DNA of 64,000 nt from Proteromonas lacertae. Lineage: Eukaryota; Sar; Bigyra; Opalinata; Proteromonadidae. The notes beneath the pieces are model-generated. The model searched no databases. It was not told the origin of the DNA and worked only from the letters and a program-made list of their open reading frames with translations. A program made the translations under genes and the position numbers. Shown here piece after piece: positions 21,801 through 35,406 of the stretch (position 1 is its first letter; each line of letters starts with the position of its first letter). The DNA lies in NCBI GenBank assembly GCA_002245135.1, contig NGBS01001186.1, positions 33,154 through 97,153 of the forward strand, in the 5' to 3' direction.

Positions 21801-24800
21801 CACTTGTGGAGTTACTGAATTCACCAGTGTGTTCTTTACAATCTGTGATTATATCATCTAATGTCTTATCAAGAGTATTGTTTAATTCATCTTCTTCATC
21901 AGGAGTGTGTAGTTTCTTTCTTCTTTCTTCTTCTTCTTCTTTTTCTTCTTTATCAGCTTTTTCTTTGGCTTCTCTTTCACGTTCTTCTCTATCTTTAGCT
22001 TCCTTTTCTTTTGCTTCTCTTTCTTTTCTTCTTTGTTCTCTTTCTTCAGGTGTTAATCCATCTTCATCATCAGCAATAATTCCTAAATTAGCAGTATCAT
22101 CTTCATCACCATTTAATAATTCCTTTTCTTTAGCTTCTCTTTCCTTTCTTTCTCTTTCTGCAGCTTCTTCTTCTTCTTTCTCTTTTCTTCTTTTTTCCTT
22201 CTCTTCTGGTGATAATCCTTCTTCATCTTCACCATTTTCTTCATCTTCATTATTATCTCCATCTCCTTTACCATTAAGATGACTTTTTCTATTACTCTTT
22301 CTACTACCATCTGGATTTAATTCATCATCATCATCTCCATCTCCTTTCTTTATTTCTACCACTGGTGCTACCACCACCATTCTCATTATCACCATCATTT
22401 GCAGTTGTGGATCTTGCACTTTTACTTTTATGACTTCTACTTGTACTTTTGGCTGATCCATCATGTAAATGATCTGTGATTGGTAGCTTTAATTCATCAC
22501 TATCATTTTCATTTTCATTTTCACCTTCTTTATTTTCATTTAATTCATCTTCTTCACGTTCATCATCACCTTTGTCACCAGCATCATCATCATCACCTTC
22601 TCTATTTTTATTACCACCACTACTTGGATTTAATTCATTATCATTATAACCTTCATTAGTTGAATTTCTACCACTAATATTTTCATCATCTTGTGGAACT
22701 TCACCTTCACCACCATTGTTACCTTTACCTCCACTACTACCTGGTTTATTTTTATTCATATCTCTATTTTCACCATTAGTACCACTACCTGATTTGCCAT
22801 TATTATTATTATCATCAATACCTTTGCCATTTCCACCTTTACCGCCTTTTTCACCTTTACTACTACTACCTGTAGTATTACTACTATCACCATTTCCTCC
22901 TTTGACTTTACCATTAAAACCTTCACCTCCTTTATCACCACCTTTACCACCACGATTACGTGATTTTCTTCCTCCTTTACCAGGTATTTCTTCAGGTTCT
23001 TCTTCACTTAGTTCATCAATAGCATCATTATTATCTCCATCTCCACCTTTATCTTTCTTTTTTCCTTTATAGCTCTCTTTATCATTATCAGGTCTTACAC
23101 CATCAGCAACTAAACTCTTTCTTTTTCTACCCTTTTTACCACCACCACCTTTATCACCTTTTTCCGATTTCCTCTTCTTCTTTTCTTCATCTGCTTTTTC
23201 TTTTGCATCTGCTATTACTCCCATTGGTTTAATATCTTCTAATGGAGCTATTTCAAATACCACTTCATCCTCTGGCTTTTCTGGATTAGGAAAAATAACT
23301 TCTTCTTTATATTTATTCTTCTTTTTAGGTTTTTCATCTTCTGGATTTGGTAAATCATCATCAGGAGTAGGAACAACACTACTATTTTCACCACCATCTT
23401 TATTACCACTATCTTTATTACCACTATTTCCTTTATCTGGATTAGTATTAACTTTAGGTGCAGCAGTTTTAACTATTGATTTTGGTTTAGGATTGACGAG
23501 TTTACTTGGAGGTTTCATCATATCTTTTAAACCTTTATCATTACTACCACCTTTGCCTTTATTATTATTATCACCAGTTTTTGGTCTATTATTTTGTGTT
23601 GGTGAAGATCCTGGAGTTTTCACTTTCTTCTCTTTTAAATTTGTTGTTGCTCTATTTGGATCATTATCTTCACTTTCTCCTTCATTTGGTACATCAGGTT
23701 CTTCATTGACTAAATTTACATCAACATTTTCTGGCTGTACAGAATCATTCATTTTATTCTCACGAATAATATTCTTTGGAGTTTTTCCTTTTCCTTTAGT
23801 TGGTTTAGGTAATGGTTTTGGTATTGTGATTGTTGTTGGTTTTATTTCTTTATTTTCTGATTTTCTACCTGGTTGAATCTTACTACTTTTTCTACCATTT
23901 GTTAAATCATTATCTCTATCTTTAGTATTACTTCGATGACTATTACTCTGTTTATTACTATTTGTGCTATCTTTATTATCAGTATTATCTATATCAATTG
24001 GTGGAATTTCATTATTATTCAATTCATCAACTGGTGGTTTAATTTCTTCCTCAGCTGGTGGTATTTGTGATGGTTCTAGTTGAGATATTGGCGGTACTTC
24101 TGCTGTTTTAGGTTGTTCTTCCTTTGGTCCTTCATTTGTAGTAGTTGGTGCTGGTTCATCAGGTTTTATTGGAAAATCAAAATCATCATCTGGTACCCAT
24201 TCATCATCCTCTTCTTTCTTCTGTTTGCCTTTCTTCTTTTCTTCCAATAATCTCTTTTGTTCCTCCAATCTTTCTTTAGCAGTCATTCTTTTACCTCTTT
24301 TAGACCCTTTTGTACCTTTTTTAATATTCTTTACTTCTTTATGTTGAGGTCCTTCATTATTATCACTTCCATCATTATTTAGTACGGCTTTTATAGTTGG
24401 TGCGACATATGTTACACTACCATTTGGACTAGTGATTTTCTTTACTGTCAATCGTTTTTGTAGTGTGGTTAAGAAATCTGCATATTCATCTCCATCTATA
24501 TCCAAACACCATATATCTGCTAATTCGAAAAAACTATCAAAAAATTGTTGGTAAGTTAGCATGTCTGATCCTTGACTGTCTCTTTGCCAATCGTTTTGTG
24601 CTGCACATCTTGCTTGATATTCATCGAACTGTGGTGCTAATACTTTGGCTATTTTTACCATTACATCTATATAATCATCCTATATTCAATTAGACAATAA
24701 AATGATTGATACTTTTGATATTCTCATTTTTTCATCTTTCTTAAATAAACGCCAAAATTTTTGTAAAGCCATTGACACTTTTGGATATCGTTTTAATGCT

Positions 24801-24999
24801 TGTCTTGCTCTAATAGCTGCTTCACAATCAAAATCTGGGTTACCTTGGTCATAATAACTAGATAGTATTAAATTATAAAATCATACGGAACATCTAATTT
24901 CTGCTTTTCCCATTCAAACATCAAACTAGGATCTGGCTTCTCAACTTCCATAGTCCTACCGAAAGCCACTCGAGGGGATTGTTTTACAGTGTCTGCCAT
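15787..24999 (-). CDS. Giant multi-adenylate-kinase protein (AK9/axonemal type)
   Basis: Roughly 3,000-residue protein; ciliary AK9-like proteins buffer adenine and related nucleotides in flagella (established for the family; placement here is inference). N-terminal exons (M-A-D-T-V-K-Q) precede a long Gly/Asn/Lys/Asp/Glu-rich linker. Four P-loops follow: GKPGVGKT (~20930), GLPQTGKH (~19320), GPSGSGKS (~18315) and GPPLSGRT (~17300, Lys to Arg). They alternate with five modules beginning Y/L-C-P-[VI] and holding an F/Y-x-G-K-x-Y core, each ending near K-Y/F-L, resembling YHS-type units. The frame shifts by one base near 22331-22365. The upstream frame keeps sensible Ser/Asp/Gly composition to that point and the downstream frame takes over with GDGDDDD. 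Confidence 0.82.
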
Positions 25000-25000
25000 T

Positions 25001-25197
25001 ATTGTGTGATTAATATATAAATAAAATTGCTATTATTATGTGTAACTTCAAAATATAAAACGGTTTTAACGATTAAAGCTTGACTTGAAAAAAAGTTTGA
25101 ATTTGGCTTGAGTATCTTTTTCTTTTTTTCTTGATTTTTTATAATATCATCATCATTTTAAGGACATTTATAGAATTATTTAGCATTAATCACCAAC
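25001..25197. promoter_or_regulatory. Bidirectional promoter, adenylate kinase gene / MON2
   Basis: The 198-base gap between two divergent starts contains TAAAACGGTTTTAACGATTA (25056-25075), with AACGG and AACGA cores that resemble Myb-type sites and the AAACG element found before many genes here. Confidence 0.45.
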
Positions 25198-28100
25198 ATG
25201 TCATACTATAAAACAATAGAAGATGATTTACGGACTTTGGCAGTTGATTCAAAGAAGAAAAGTATTATATAGTGTTTTTATGTATTTTAGATAAAGCATT
25301 AAAAGAAGCTTCTGAAACAGGACTTCAGGTTCTCAGAGATTTAGAAAGTAAAGCTAAAAGTGGAGAAGTGCAAAGGGATATAATGATATTCCAGCCTTTC
25401 ATGATGGCATTAGCTAAAACAACAGAAAAAACTAATATTATTTTAGATGCTTTAAACGGAATTCAACATTTGGTTAGTTTTAATGCTGTTAATGAAGATG
25501 ATATGGATTCTATATCTCAAGCATTTCTTGCTCAAGCTAATTCAGAATCATTGGATGTTGTTCTCAAAATTCTACAAATATTCTCAATACTTATGAACCC
25601 ATCCTTTGATATAAGATGTGAAACTATGTCTAGAGTATAATATAATATAATATAATATAATATAATATAGTTATTTACAGCATTATTCAAATTCCACTTA
25701 GAATATACTGATGGTTTAATTGTTAATACTTCTTTAGCTACAATTCATCAAGTATGCTTTATATAATTTATTGTTATTAATATATATAGGTAATTACAGT
25801 GTTATTAGATCGTGTAGAAAGCAAAGTAGTAGGTAAAACAGCTTCCAAAGATGTATATGAAGAACAAGAAAAAATCACAGATAGAAGACCACAAAATGAA
25901 CCACCAAAATCATTAACAGGATATAGCCAATCATTGTTTATGTTAGTACAAGATTTGTGTGAGGCTTGTTACAATCGTGAAGGCCTGTGGATACAAGAAA
26001 TTCAAATACCTCCAGAATTAGGTATTGAATTTATCAGATTTATACTGAACAAACATGATAATATATTCAAATCAAGACCAGAGTTTGTAAGATTATTAAA
26101 ACATCATGTTATTACCACTGTTTCAATGAATATGGATTCTGCTGTTCAATTTTCACATCAGTTTGGTTATATGAAGGCTTTATCATGTTTATTGACTGAT
26201 TATTACAACATGATAAGTGATGAATGTGAAATATTCTTAGAAATGATTCCTAGAAAGATTGTAAGTGAAGATATTACATTCCCAGTTCGTATATATATAT
26301 ATATTTATTTATTTATTGATTAGAATGGTCAACAATATTATCACTTGAAGTATTAAGAGCAGTAACCTCAAAATGTGATTTATTGATTGAAACTTATAAG
26401 AAATATGATTGTTCAGAAAAGAGTAGTGATGTTTATCAAACCTTAATAGAAAGCTTGAGTCAATTTATAAAGAATGGATATACACAAATTAGAAAAACTG
26501 ATCGATTAGATGCTGCATGGGATTTTCATTGGAAAAGACCAACTTTAAAAGATGAATTAGAAGAAGAACCTGAACTGTATTCTACACAACAAGTTTTGAT
26601 GATTGGCTTAGAATCAATTGGAAATATTGCTGAAGCTTTGGATATGTTGCAACAGAAATATCAAACTGTGAAAAAGTATCTATATATTATGTTATAATGA
26701 AATAGTAAAAAGAAAAATGATGAAGAATTAGAAAGTAAACCATCGTATAATATTATTATTATTATTATATAGAAAAGATGATTTCCCACTTACACAAGAA
26801 GAATTCAGTAAACTCACAATGTTATCATGGAAATACATTTACGACACTTTGAATTTATATATGACTCACAGTTATGAAGATTCTTTAGTTGGTTACTTAT
26901 GTGGATTATACCAATCAGTTACATTTACCTGTGGTTATTTAGAATTAGAACAACCCAAAACTGAATATTTAATCTCATTATGTTATTATGCTGTTCCAAA
27001 GAGAGGAATACAAGATATTAGTCAATTATCATGTAGAAATATTCAATCAATAAAAACAGTAGTGAATATTGCAACTAATTTAAGTCCAATAATGGGTCAA
27101 TCATGGTCAATAGTACTACAAACATTAGATGCATTTTATGAATTGTATGAAAAGAGAGGAAGTACTCAATCTGATATAAATAATCCATTTTCAAATGATG
27201 CTGAGATTCAGATATTGGAGAATTCTATTAATACTTTATTTGAACAATCAAAATATATTACAGATCAAGCTAGTATAAATATTATTTAATTATGATTATT
27301 ATTAATATAGTTGTATTAATGATAAGAGCACTTGGAGTATTATCTGTTAAGGATTTAGGTGATTCAGTAGAAGATTCCAGTAAAGCACGAGATCGATTAG
27401 CAAGTTCAGTAAATATTGGTATTAAGATTGATAAAGATGATACTTCTAATAAAAGTAGAATATCACATCCACCATTTGTATTGAGACAATTCTTTAATAC
27501 TATTAAAATCAATGTATTTTTTTTTATTTTCATTTCTTTATATTGATATATTGTGTAATAGATTTATAGAATATCATTGATATGGGATACTTTTGTGAGA
27601 TATGAAACTTGTTTTACATCCAATAAATTAGAGATAATCAGAACATTCAGTGTGAAAGAGTATTTTGCTATGATTATTGCTTTACTGAATTATACAAAAC
27701 CTGATAACAAATCTGATTCATCAGTATATATATAATTATTAATTAATAGAATAAAACACCAGAATATACAGGTAAATACAAACCACCAAGCTCAATGCAA
27801 GCTAAAGCTCTCGAGCCATTATCCAGATTCTTATCGCATGGTCATGAAGATTTGAATAAGTTAGTGTTAGAACAAATCGAAGAATTATTGAATGTATGTG
27901 GTGGAGATGCATTGAAAGATGGTTGGCAATATATCATTCAATCATTAGAAAATGCTGTAAAGAATTGTCCAGATAATGATGAAATTGTAACTTTAGGATT
28001 TAGAAATGTGCAATTAATTGGTGATGATTTCTTATATGAAATGACAAATGGCTCATTGGAGTATTATATCACCTGTATTGCTGCTTATGCAAGACAAGTA

Positions 28101-28842
28101 TATATAAATATATATAAATATAATATATAGACTGCTGATATTAATCATAGTTTGACAAGTATTGGTATATATTGGAAAGTAGGTGATTATATAAGAAGAT
28201 ATGTAGATAAATCAACAGGTGGACCTCCAGATGCTGATTTTATTGATCAAATGAGGAAGAATTTAATGACTGAATTATGTTCACTAGGTTTTGATTCTGT
28301 ATATATATATATATTCTAATAATAATAATAATAGAGACCTCAAGTGAGAAATTGTGCTATTGAAACATTATGTGGTATCTTAGTAACACATGGAAAAATA
28401 TTAGTCAATAACAAATGGGAAGAATGTATAAAAGGATCATTATTTCCATTTATGAAAGATATAAAGAGAAATTCACAAGAACACAAAGGTCAGACAGTAG
28501 AATCATCAGATCCTAAGATTAGAGTTCATCACAGTAGAGATACTTTAGAAAAACAATGGAATGAAACAATTGTATTGACACTTCGAGGTGTAGTAAGAAT
28601 AATTAAACAATATATTATTATATTAAATCAATTTGACTGGTTTGATGGTGTTTGGAATGATTTGTTAAGTCAAATTAAACAATATGCTAATCAATCAAGT
28701 GGTAAGGAAGTTCCATTAGCTGCATTGAACTGTTTTTATGAAATGCATCCTCTGATTAGTGATAGTAGTAATATACAGAAGTATAGTACTGGAATGAAAG
28801 TGGTTGATGGTGCTTTGGTTCAAGTTGGAGCAACATCAGTAT

Positions 28843-28879
<37 letters not shown>

Positions 28880-30323
28880 GAGTGAATCATCTTCTGCATC
28901 AGAAACACCTCGTGATGGAATAGCTGAAGAAAAAAGAACTGAATTATGGATTGATGTGTTGAAATGTTATGAAGATATTTGCACCAATACAAATCTAATC
29001 AAGCATCCTGACTTTTATGATATTGTCTCTCAGATTATAAAGAATCTAAAAAATTTCCATGAAAGTTCAAAGTATATATAATATCATTATTATTTTTATT
29101 TAATAGAGAAAAAGAATTTTCTGATTCTCAATACTTAAGAAGATTATTCAACTGTTTTGTTAGTTTATTAGAAATGAGTGTAAAAGTACCAGATCCAAAT
29201 AATGGAACTCCAAGAAAGAATGCAAAACCATCAATGAATCAAGTGCAAAGGCAAGTTTTAGAATACTTAGAAAAAATATCTTTACCACCAAAGACTGAGA
29301 TTTGGTGTTTATATATTGAAATATTACAGAAAATATTATTTAGTGCAAATAACATCATATTTGAAAATAAGATAAAATCAATATTAATAACAACCTATCA
29401 GAATTGTCCAGTTGAGGCTAAAGCATTATCATTTGAAACAATGATCAAATCCTTAACACGACTAATGGAAATAAGAAAAGGAAGAGGAGATGGTTCAACT
29501 GAAGAAAGTGAATGGAATACAATCATTGAAACAATAAATTCTGTAATTACCAATGGATTAAGAGCAGCTGTAACAGAATCTGAAAGAGTGACAGATGAAT
29601 TGGTTAAAAACTCATGGAAAATGGTTTGTGAAGTTATCAAAACCAGTTCAGTTCCTCCAGTGTCAGCCAATGATCTACAATTATTAAAAACAACAGTTTC
29701 TTCCATTGTTCCTTTAATTCCTGATGATTTAGTACCAGTTGATGCTCAAGATTTGATTACTTCTACAATATTCAATTGTGCAAGTACATCTATTGGTGCT
29801 GATAGTACAATATCTAATGAAGAGATGGCAAAGTTATCAATTAGTTTGTTGATGGATTTCTGTGAAGATAAAGGTGATTCAATTCCTGCTTTATCTGTAT
29901 ATTATTTATTGACTATTATTCATTATAAATAAATAGATGGCAAAGAAAGCATTACCTCATTTACAAAGATTGTTAGAACAACTGCTAGAGATATTAACTG
30001 GCAAAGTAAATATTGAATTTGCTGATCCAAGACTAAATGAAGCAGATCGTTTAGATTACTTACCTCATTATGGTCCAAAGAGTGTTTTAAGAGAACAACA
30101 TAATGTAATTATACATTCACTTACCAGATTAATATCATTAAAGGTGAATAATGCCGTATTACCTGATTGTCCAATTGAGAGTAAAGTTGAAGGTAAAGTT
30201 CCTGGATTAATTTGGAGATTATTCCCAAGATTGTGTATAAGCATAAATACAAAGGATGAAGATATTAGAAAACTAATTCAGCGATTAATGGTGAAAGCTT
30301 CTCAAGAAATTGGATTATATTAA
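25198..30323 (+). CDS. MON2: MON2 homologue (Golgi/endosome trafficking scaffold)
   Basis: Large armadillo-like protein related to Sec7-family Arf exchange factors but lacking the Sec7 domain; in other eukaryotes it works with Dopey/flippase complexes at the trans-Golgi. The start MSYYKTIEDDLRTLAVDSKKK matches the DCB domain of MON2, followed by GLQVLRDLESKA. The HUS-like region contains SLFMLVQDLCEACY and C-terminal HEAT-like helices continue to KASQEIGLY. About 13 short GTAT-TAG introns, several pure TA repeats, join in frame throughout; no break is seen. About 1,550 residues, a usual length for the family. Confidence 0.88.
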
Positions 30324-31877
30324 ATAATGTATTTTCTATTAATCAAAAAATCATTCATATATATTTGTATGTTGTGTTGTTGGTTAATGGAGTATATCTG
30401 AAGTAGTTGAGAAAATATTTGAAGTTGGCATTACAGTTGAATTAAAATATAGTAATAATTGTAGATATAATCCGCTATATCACTAACAATCCTTTTATTG
30501 TTCTTCAAGCTTTTTTTAAATATCAAGCTTTTTGAATTTTCTTTGTTTCTTTCTTAATTCTAATGAGCTAATTATCATGTTGTAGGGATTAAACAGAAGA
30601 AATGAGAATAGTTATAACAGTTAGATGCAAATTAAAAATTCGAGATTTAACACTAACCCTAAATGTAAATCAATTTCCTCCAAATGCTGAACAAAGAAAT
30701 CGTAGTAATGATTAACAAGATTTGAGAACTATAAATAGTTTTATACTAAGTTATAAAAACATACAGATTGCTTATATTGTGGAGTTAAATTTGATGAATC
30801 AGACACAAATAAAAGAATAATACTGCATCATGATCATTTTAGTGGATAATTTATAGCAATATTAGTTCAATTTGTAACTTTCACTAATCATAAACATTTA
30901 CCAATTCCATGTATACCTCACAATTCATAAAATTATGATAACTATTTTGCCAGTAAACTAATATCATTTTTGTTATCCATCTGAAGGTAAATAATTAAAG
31001 CCTTTTATTGTTGTTAAAGGATAACAAATTAAGTCATACTAAACTATTGAAAATGTTTGATTAACTGCATAGTCAGCTAAATAATATATTTAACAAATAG
31101 TAATATATGAGGATACTTTGTTTAATTATCTATATACTTCTTTATACTTCATCAAGCAACATGGCTTTAATACTACTTTTAGATTGATTGAGTGCAGGTT
31201 GTTGCTATTGATAAGAACAAATGTTAAATAAATATAAAATTTTAGTAAAACAGTGTCTAATTCGAAATAAGAATTTATTAAATTGAAATATAACTTAACA
31301 TTATATAGTCATTATCCTCAGGAATAACCACGTTTAAACCAAACTGTTGATATGAATTCTTTAGATTTAGATCTTGAGTAAATCTTACAGCGCATTCAAC
31401 ATTTACCATCTTTTTTGGTTTTTTTAACTTCATCTTTGCATTGAGGATCTAAATTTAACATTTTTTGATTATGCTTTTTAGATAACTACAAAAATTGCTG
31501 AATTAATTATTTTCTATTAATCTTAGTGGTAAATTGTTTTCAACTATCAAATTTATTATCATCTTATCGTTTGTTTGCTAATCAAAAATGGAGATTGATG
31601 TCTGAATTGTTTGCTTTTGATGTAGCATGAATAATTTTAGTAATTATCATTTTTATTTATTTTTTTTAATTGTAATATCTAGTTAGCGATATTAAAAATT
31701 AATAAGAAATTTGATATGTAAATCTGACATTCATTTGACATTGAATTACCTTACCTCTGTTTTAGAAGTTTATAGTTGTTTTATTAATACCAAATATCCT
31801 TGAATTTATGTATGGAGTTTATTCAAGCAATGTAACGGAAAATTATTATTCCGCCATAAACCATCATCATTTTATAA
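30324..31877. other. 1.55-kb region without an intact gene
   Basis: No continuous coding sequence. It contains a decayed DNA polymerase B segment (see next entry) and, on the minus strand about 31290-31460, a short open stretch (VECAVRFTQDLNLKNSYQQF) of unknown origin. The base composition is more AT-rich than neighbouring exons. Confidence 0.5.
30765..30980 (+). pseudogene. Relic of a family-B DNA polymerase (Polinton/virus-like)
   Basis: One frame shows a C-x2-C pair (CLYCG) followed by an HHDHFSG block, then IPCIPHN and NYDNYFASK, interrupted by TAA stops. This order (zinc-finger-like Cys pair, HxHxxG, IP..HN..YD...F) is the conserved entry segment of protein-primed B polymerases in Polinton/Maverick elements and relatives. 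Stops and loss of flanking frame mark it as dead. No terminal repeats, integrase or capsid gene were recognised nearby. Confidence 0.55.
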
Positions 31878-34800
31878 ATGGCAGATACAGCAGATGGAGT
31901 AGATTCTATTATTTTTATACTACTATCGTTGTTTTGTGGAATTATATTTAGAATGTGTTTGAAGTGGTCGTTTGTCCCATATTCCGCAATACTCTTATTA
32001 GTGGGTGTTTTATTCTCAATTATAAGTGAATATTCATCGTATATTTTAGTAATTGTAGTTTAATATAGTTCTCTCGAGAATGTTGTTGATATTTGGAGAA
32101 ACCTGAATCCTCATCTAATATTTATGATTTTTATTCCACCTTTAATCTTTCAAAATGCAATATCACTAGACTTTCATATTATTAAAAGATCGTTATTACA
32201 AATCATTTGTTTTGCATTACCTTCTTCAATTTTAACCTTTTTATTTATTGTTCCTTTTGCATATTATGGTACTATATAATTTGATTTATCTATGAATATA
32301 ATTAGTCTTGCCATACAATTGGTCAATAGCAGCATCATTTTTATTCACTTCAATTCTCTCAATTGTTGATCCTGTAGGAATAATATCAATATTGAATAAT
32401 ATTGGAACTCCTCATACACTGTCATTATTAATCGAAGGTCAATCTTTACTGAACGATGGTTCATCAATAGTTGGTTTTGAAATCTCAATGAATTATTTAT
32501 TGAATAAAGAAAGTGGAATAATAATGGCTATTGTTCTGCTTATTAGATTAGTTATTGGTGGATTATTGTTAGGAATATTATGTGGATATACAACAATATT
32601 CATAATAACCTATTTTCGTGATAAAAGTATATCATTTAATGAAATTATATATATATATATATATATATAATAGTTGGATTTGTTACACTGACATTTGTTG
32701 TTTGTTATGGTTTATTCTATGTATCAGAATTCACAACAATTAAAGTAAGTGGAGTTATAAGTTTAGTAGGATATGGATTAGTATTAAGTAGTGAAGAAAG
32801 TCTAAGAAGTGATAAAGAACATTTATTAGGTCATTTTTGGAGAATGTTATCCTATATGTCAACAACAGTTATTTGTATTCTATCAGGTACAATTATATTC
32901 AAACATTCATTCATATCCAAATCTTTACAATTGAGAGATTGGATGTATTTATTGTTGTTATACATTATAATCAATGTTACAAGAGGTATAATTGTAATGA
33001 TATTATATCCTCTATTAAAGCATCTTGGGTATGGCATAAGCCTTAAACAATGTGTAGTTGTAATGTGGAGTGGATGTAGAGGTGGAATAAATCTTGTTTT
33101 AGCATTAGTTGTTTCAGCAGAACATAATTTATCAAGTGATGTAAAAGATTATGTAATGTTTCATGTTGGTGGAATTGTGCTACTTACAATGTTAATAAAT
33201 GCAACTACAATGGAATATATTGTTAAATTATTGCATTTAGTGAATAATTCTGTTTGTCAAGTTCATTTGTTTGATGAAGATGGTAATAAATTATTTCATC
33301 ATTTAAAACATATTATGCATGAAATTAAAACATCTCCATTTTTGTCATCAGCTGATTGGAGAATCGTATGGAAATATATTCCTGATTTTACATCTGATTA
33401 GTATTGTTTCTATTTATTGTTTTTTTTTTTATTTAATAGTAAAGAGTTGAGAAGTCAAAATCATATACCAATATCTCATTCAAAAGTATTATTATATCTA
33501 ATATATTGTTTATATATATATATTTCTTTTTTAATAGTTGAAATATAAGTCAAATGGTAGAATAACAACAACAACAAATCCATCAAATGAAGAGAAATAT
33601 GTAATAAGGAAACACTTCTTGAGATTAATAAGAGCCAATTATTGGAAACAGATGGATCATGGTTATTTATCTAAACGTTCTTTATTACTATTATTAGAAG
33701 CAAATTCTTGTTCAGGTGATCATTTAGAAGATAAAATACATCAATGGAAATATATAGATCAAAATACTTATTTACTAAAACATTTTAATGCTATGACTAA
33801 AATACCACTCATTAAATATCCAGTTAGAAAAATAATTATTAGTTGGATAAAATCAATTTGGGAAGTAACAAGTTCATTTTTAATTGCTCATAATCAAGTT
33901 TATAATGAATTTATTGGTAAGTTAAATGAAGAGAATATATTAAGGAAAGAAGTATATGATGAAACGAATGAAGATAGAAATAAAGCTACTGAGTTACTAT
34001 CAGATATTTATTTGAAATATCCTGAGTATTTATCTGAAGTTGAAGTATTAATATTCTTGCTTATTATTATGGAATAGAGTATTAGAGCTGTAAATTTATT
34101 TCTGTCAGTATCAAGTAATTATTATAAACACTCTTATGAAAATGGAAGTATTGATGAAAATGAACAAAAAAGAGTGAATAAACTAATACAAAAAGCAAGT
34201 TCTTTACTTTCACAAAGATATAAACAGATTCGTCCATTAACAAAAGAAGAAGTTATATCTCAATTACCCCTTCTAGCTTTTATGGATTGTGAAGATGTAC
34301 AATTATCACAAATTTGCTCTGATTTACTTTCTTCTTCAAAATTATTAACTTTTTATAAAAATGATGTAATAATTAATGAAGGAGAATTGTCTAACGGAAT
34401 TTATGTAATTCTAAATGGTTTAGTTTCATTCTCTCAACAACAACATCCATATCAGTCATATCACAATGATGAATCAATGAAATCGATGAGTAATTTAAAA
34501 AGTGTGAAAAGTATAAGAGATGATAAAGATTATATTGATTTGTTCACATATCCAACTATTTATACATTAGATAATAATTTTAACAACATAATTCATGAAA
34601 GTATTGTTTTCTCTATTATTGTAACATATAGAGATGTTTGGTTCTATGTCTTGTATATCTTCAAATCCAAGTTATTACACAGCCACAACTAAATCATATA
34701 AAACTGAATTGCTAATTATTCCAAAGTTAGAAGTGTTGAATATGATGAAAAATAATGAAGTGTTTGAATTAGGTTTTTGTAAGTATATTATAAATCAAGT

Positions 34801-35213
34801 ATTAAAAAACATATATCCAGATGAATTAGAAGAATATACAGATTCTCAAGTATATTGTTCTCTGTGAAATTATTGTTTTTTTATATGTATAGATTCGGTT
34901 TATAATATCAAATGCAAAATTAATAAAAATAGAAAATCATCTAAGCAAACCATTGTTATCAGGTTATTATATAGTTGTATCAGGTGAAATTATTTTCGTA
35001 TATAACAATAAGCCAGTTCATTATCATCCATTTGATAAATTTTTTATTGAAAGGATTAATGATTATGAAATAATTCACACTCTTAGATTATTTAAAATTC
35101 AACTTCCAGATTTTTCAGATAAATCTCCTAGCGGGCTTTATGAGGAAGAAAATTGTAATAACATTAAACGATTTATAAGATCTCAGTCAATGATTAATAT
35201 AGTTCATAAGTAG
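31878..35213 (+). CDS. Na+/H+ exchanger with C-terminal cyclic-nucleotide-binding domain
   Basis: CPA1-type antiporter exchanging Na+ for H+, like plant SOS1 and SLC9C proteins. Exons encode about 12 membrane spans. Diagnostic: FIPPLIFQNAI, DPVGIISILNNIGTP, the ion-site stretch IEGQSLLNDGSS (usually EGESLLND), and MWSGCRGGINLVLALV. A cytosolic helical region leads to a cNMP-like fold (LLTFYKNDVIINEGELSNGIYVILNGLVSF and GYYIVVSGEIIF). No voltage-sensor segment is visible between the two, which is closer to SOS1 than sperm NHE. One intron at about 32646-32671 is an AT repeat with no GT donor. Confidence 0.85.
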
Positions 35214-35406
35214 AAAAGTGATAGAGAAGATAATTGATTAATAATCAATATACATATTTTTCTTTTTAAATGCTATTTTTTTATTTTTTATGTAATATTA
35301 TAAGAAACAATATAACTATTTATGTAAATATCAATAGCTTTATGTAAAAACAGAAGTTTGTGAAGCAAGCTTTTAGGTTTGATTTTTATTATTTTAGGAA
35401 TAATCC

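Noticed and set aside
17675-24693. Many plus-strand ORFs opposite the adenylate-kinase gene (Leu/Ser-rich readings)
   Set aside because: They are antisense shadows of Glu/Asp/Lys- and Gly/Asn-rich coding sequence and show no domain or start context.
25630-25670. TATAA tandem repeat as a possible regulatory repeat or telomere-like seed
   Set aside because: It is the body of a MON2 intron with proper GTAT and TAG ends.
31290-31640. Possible minus-strand gene (VECAVRFTQDLNLK...)
   Set aside because: Open stretch is under 45 codons, no start or credible introns, no family recognised.
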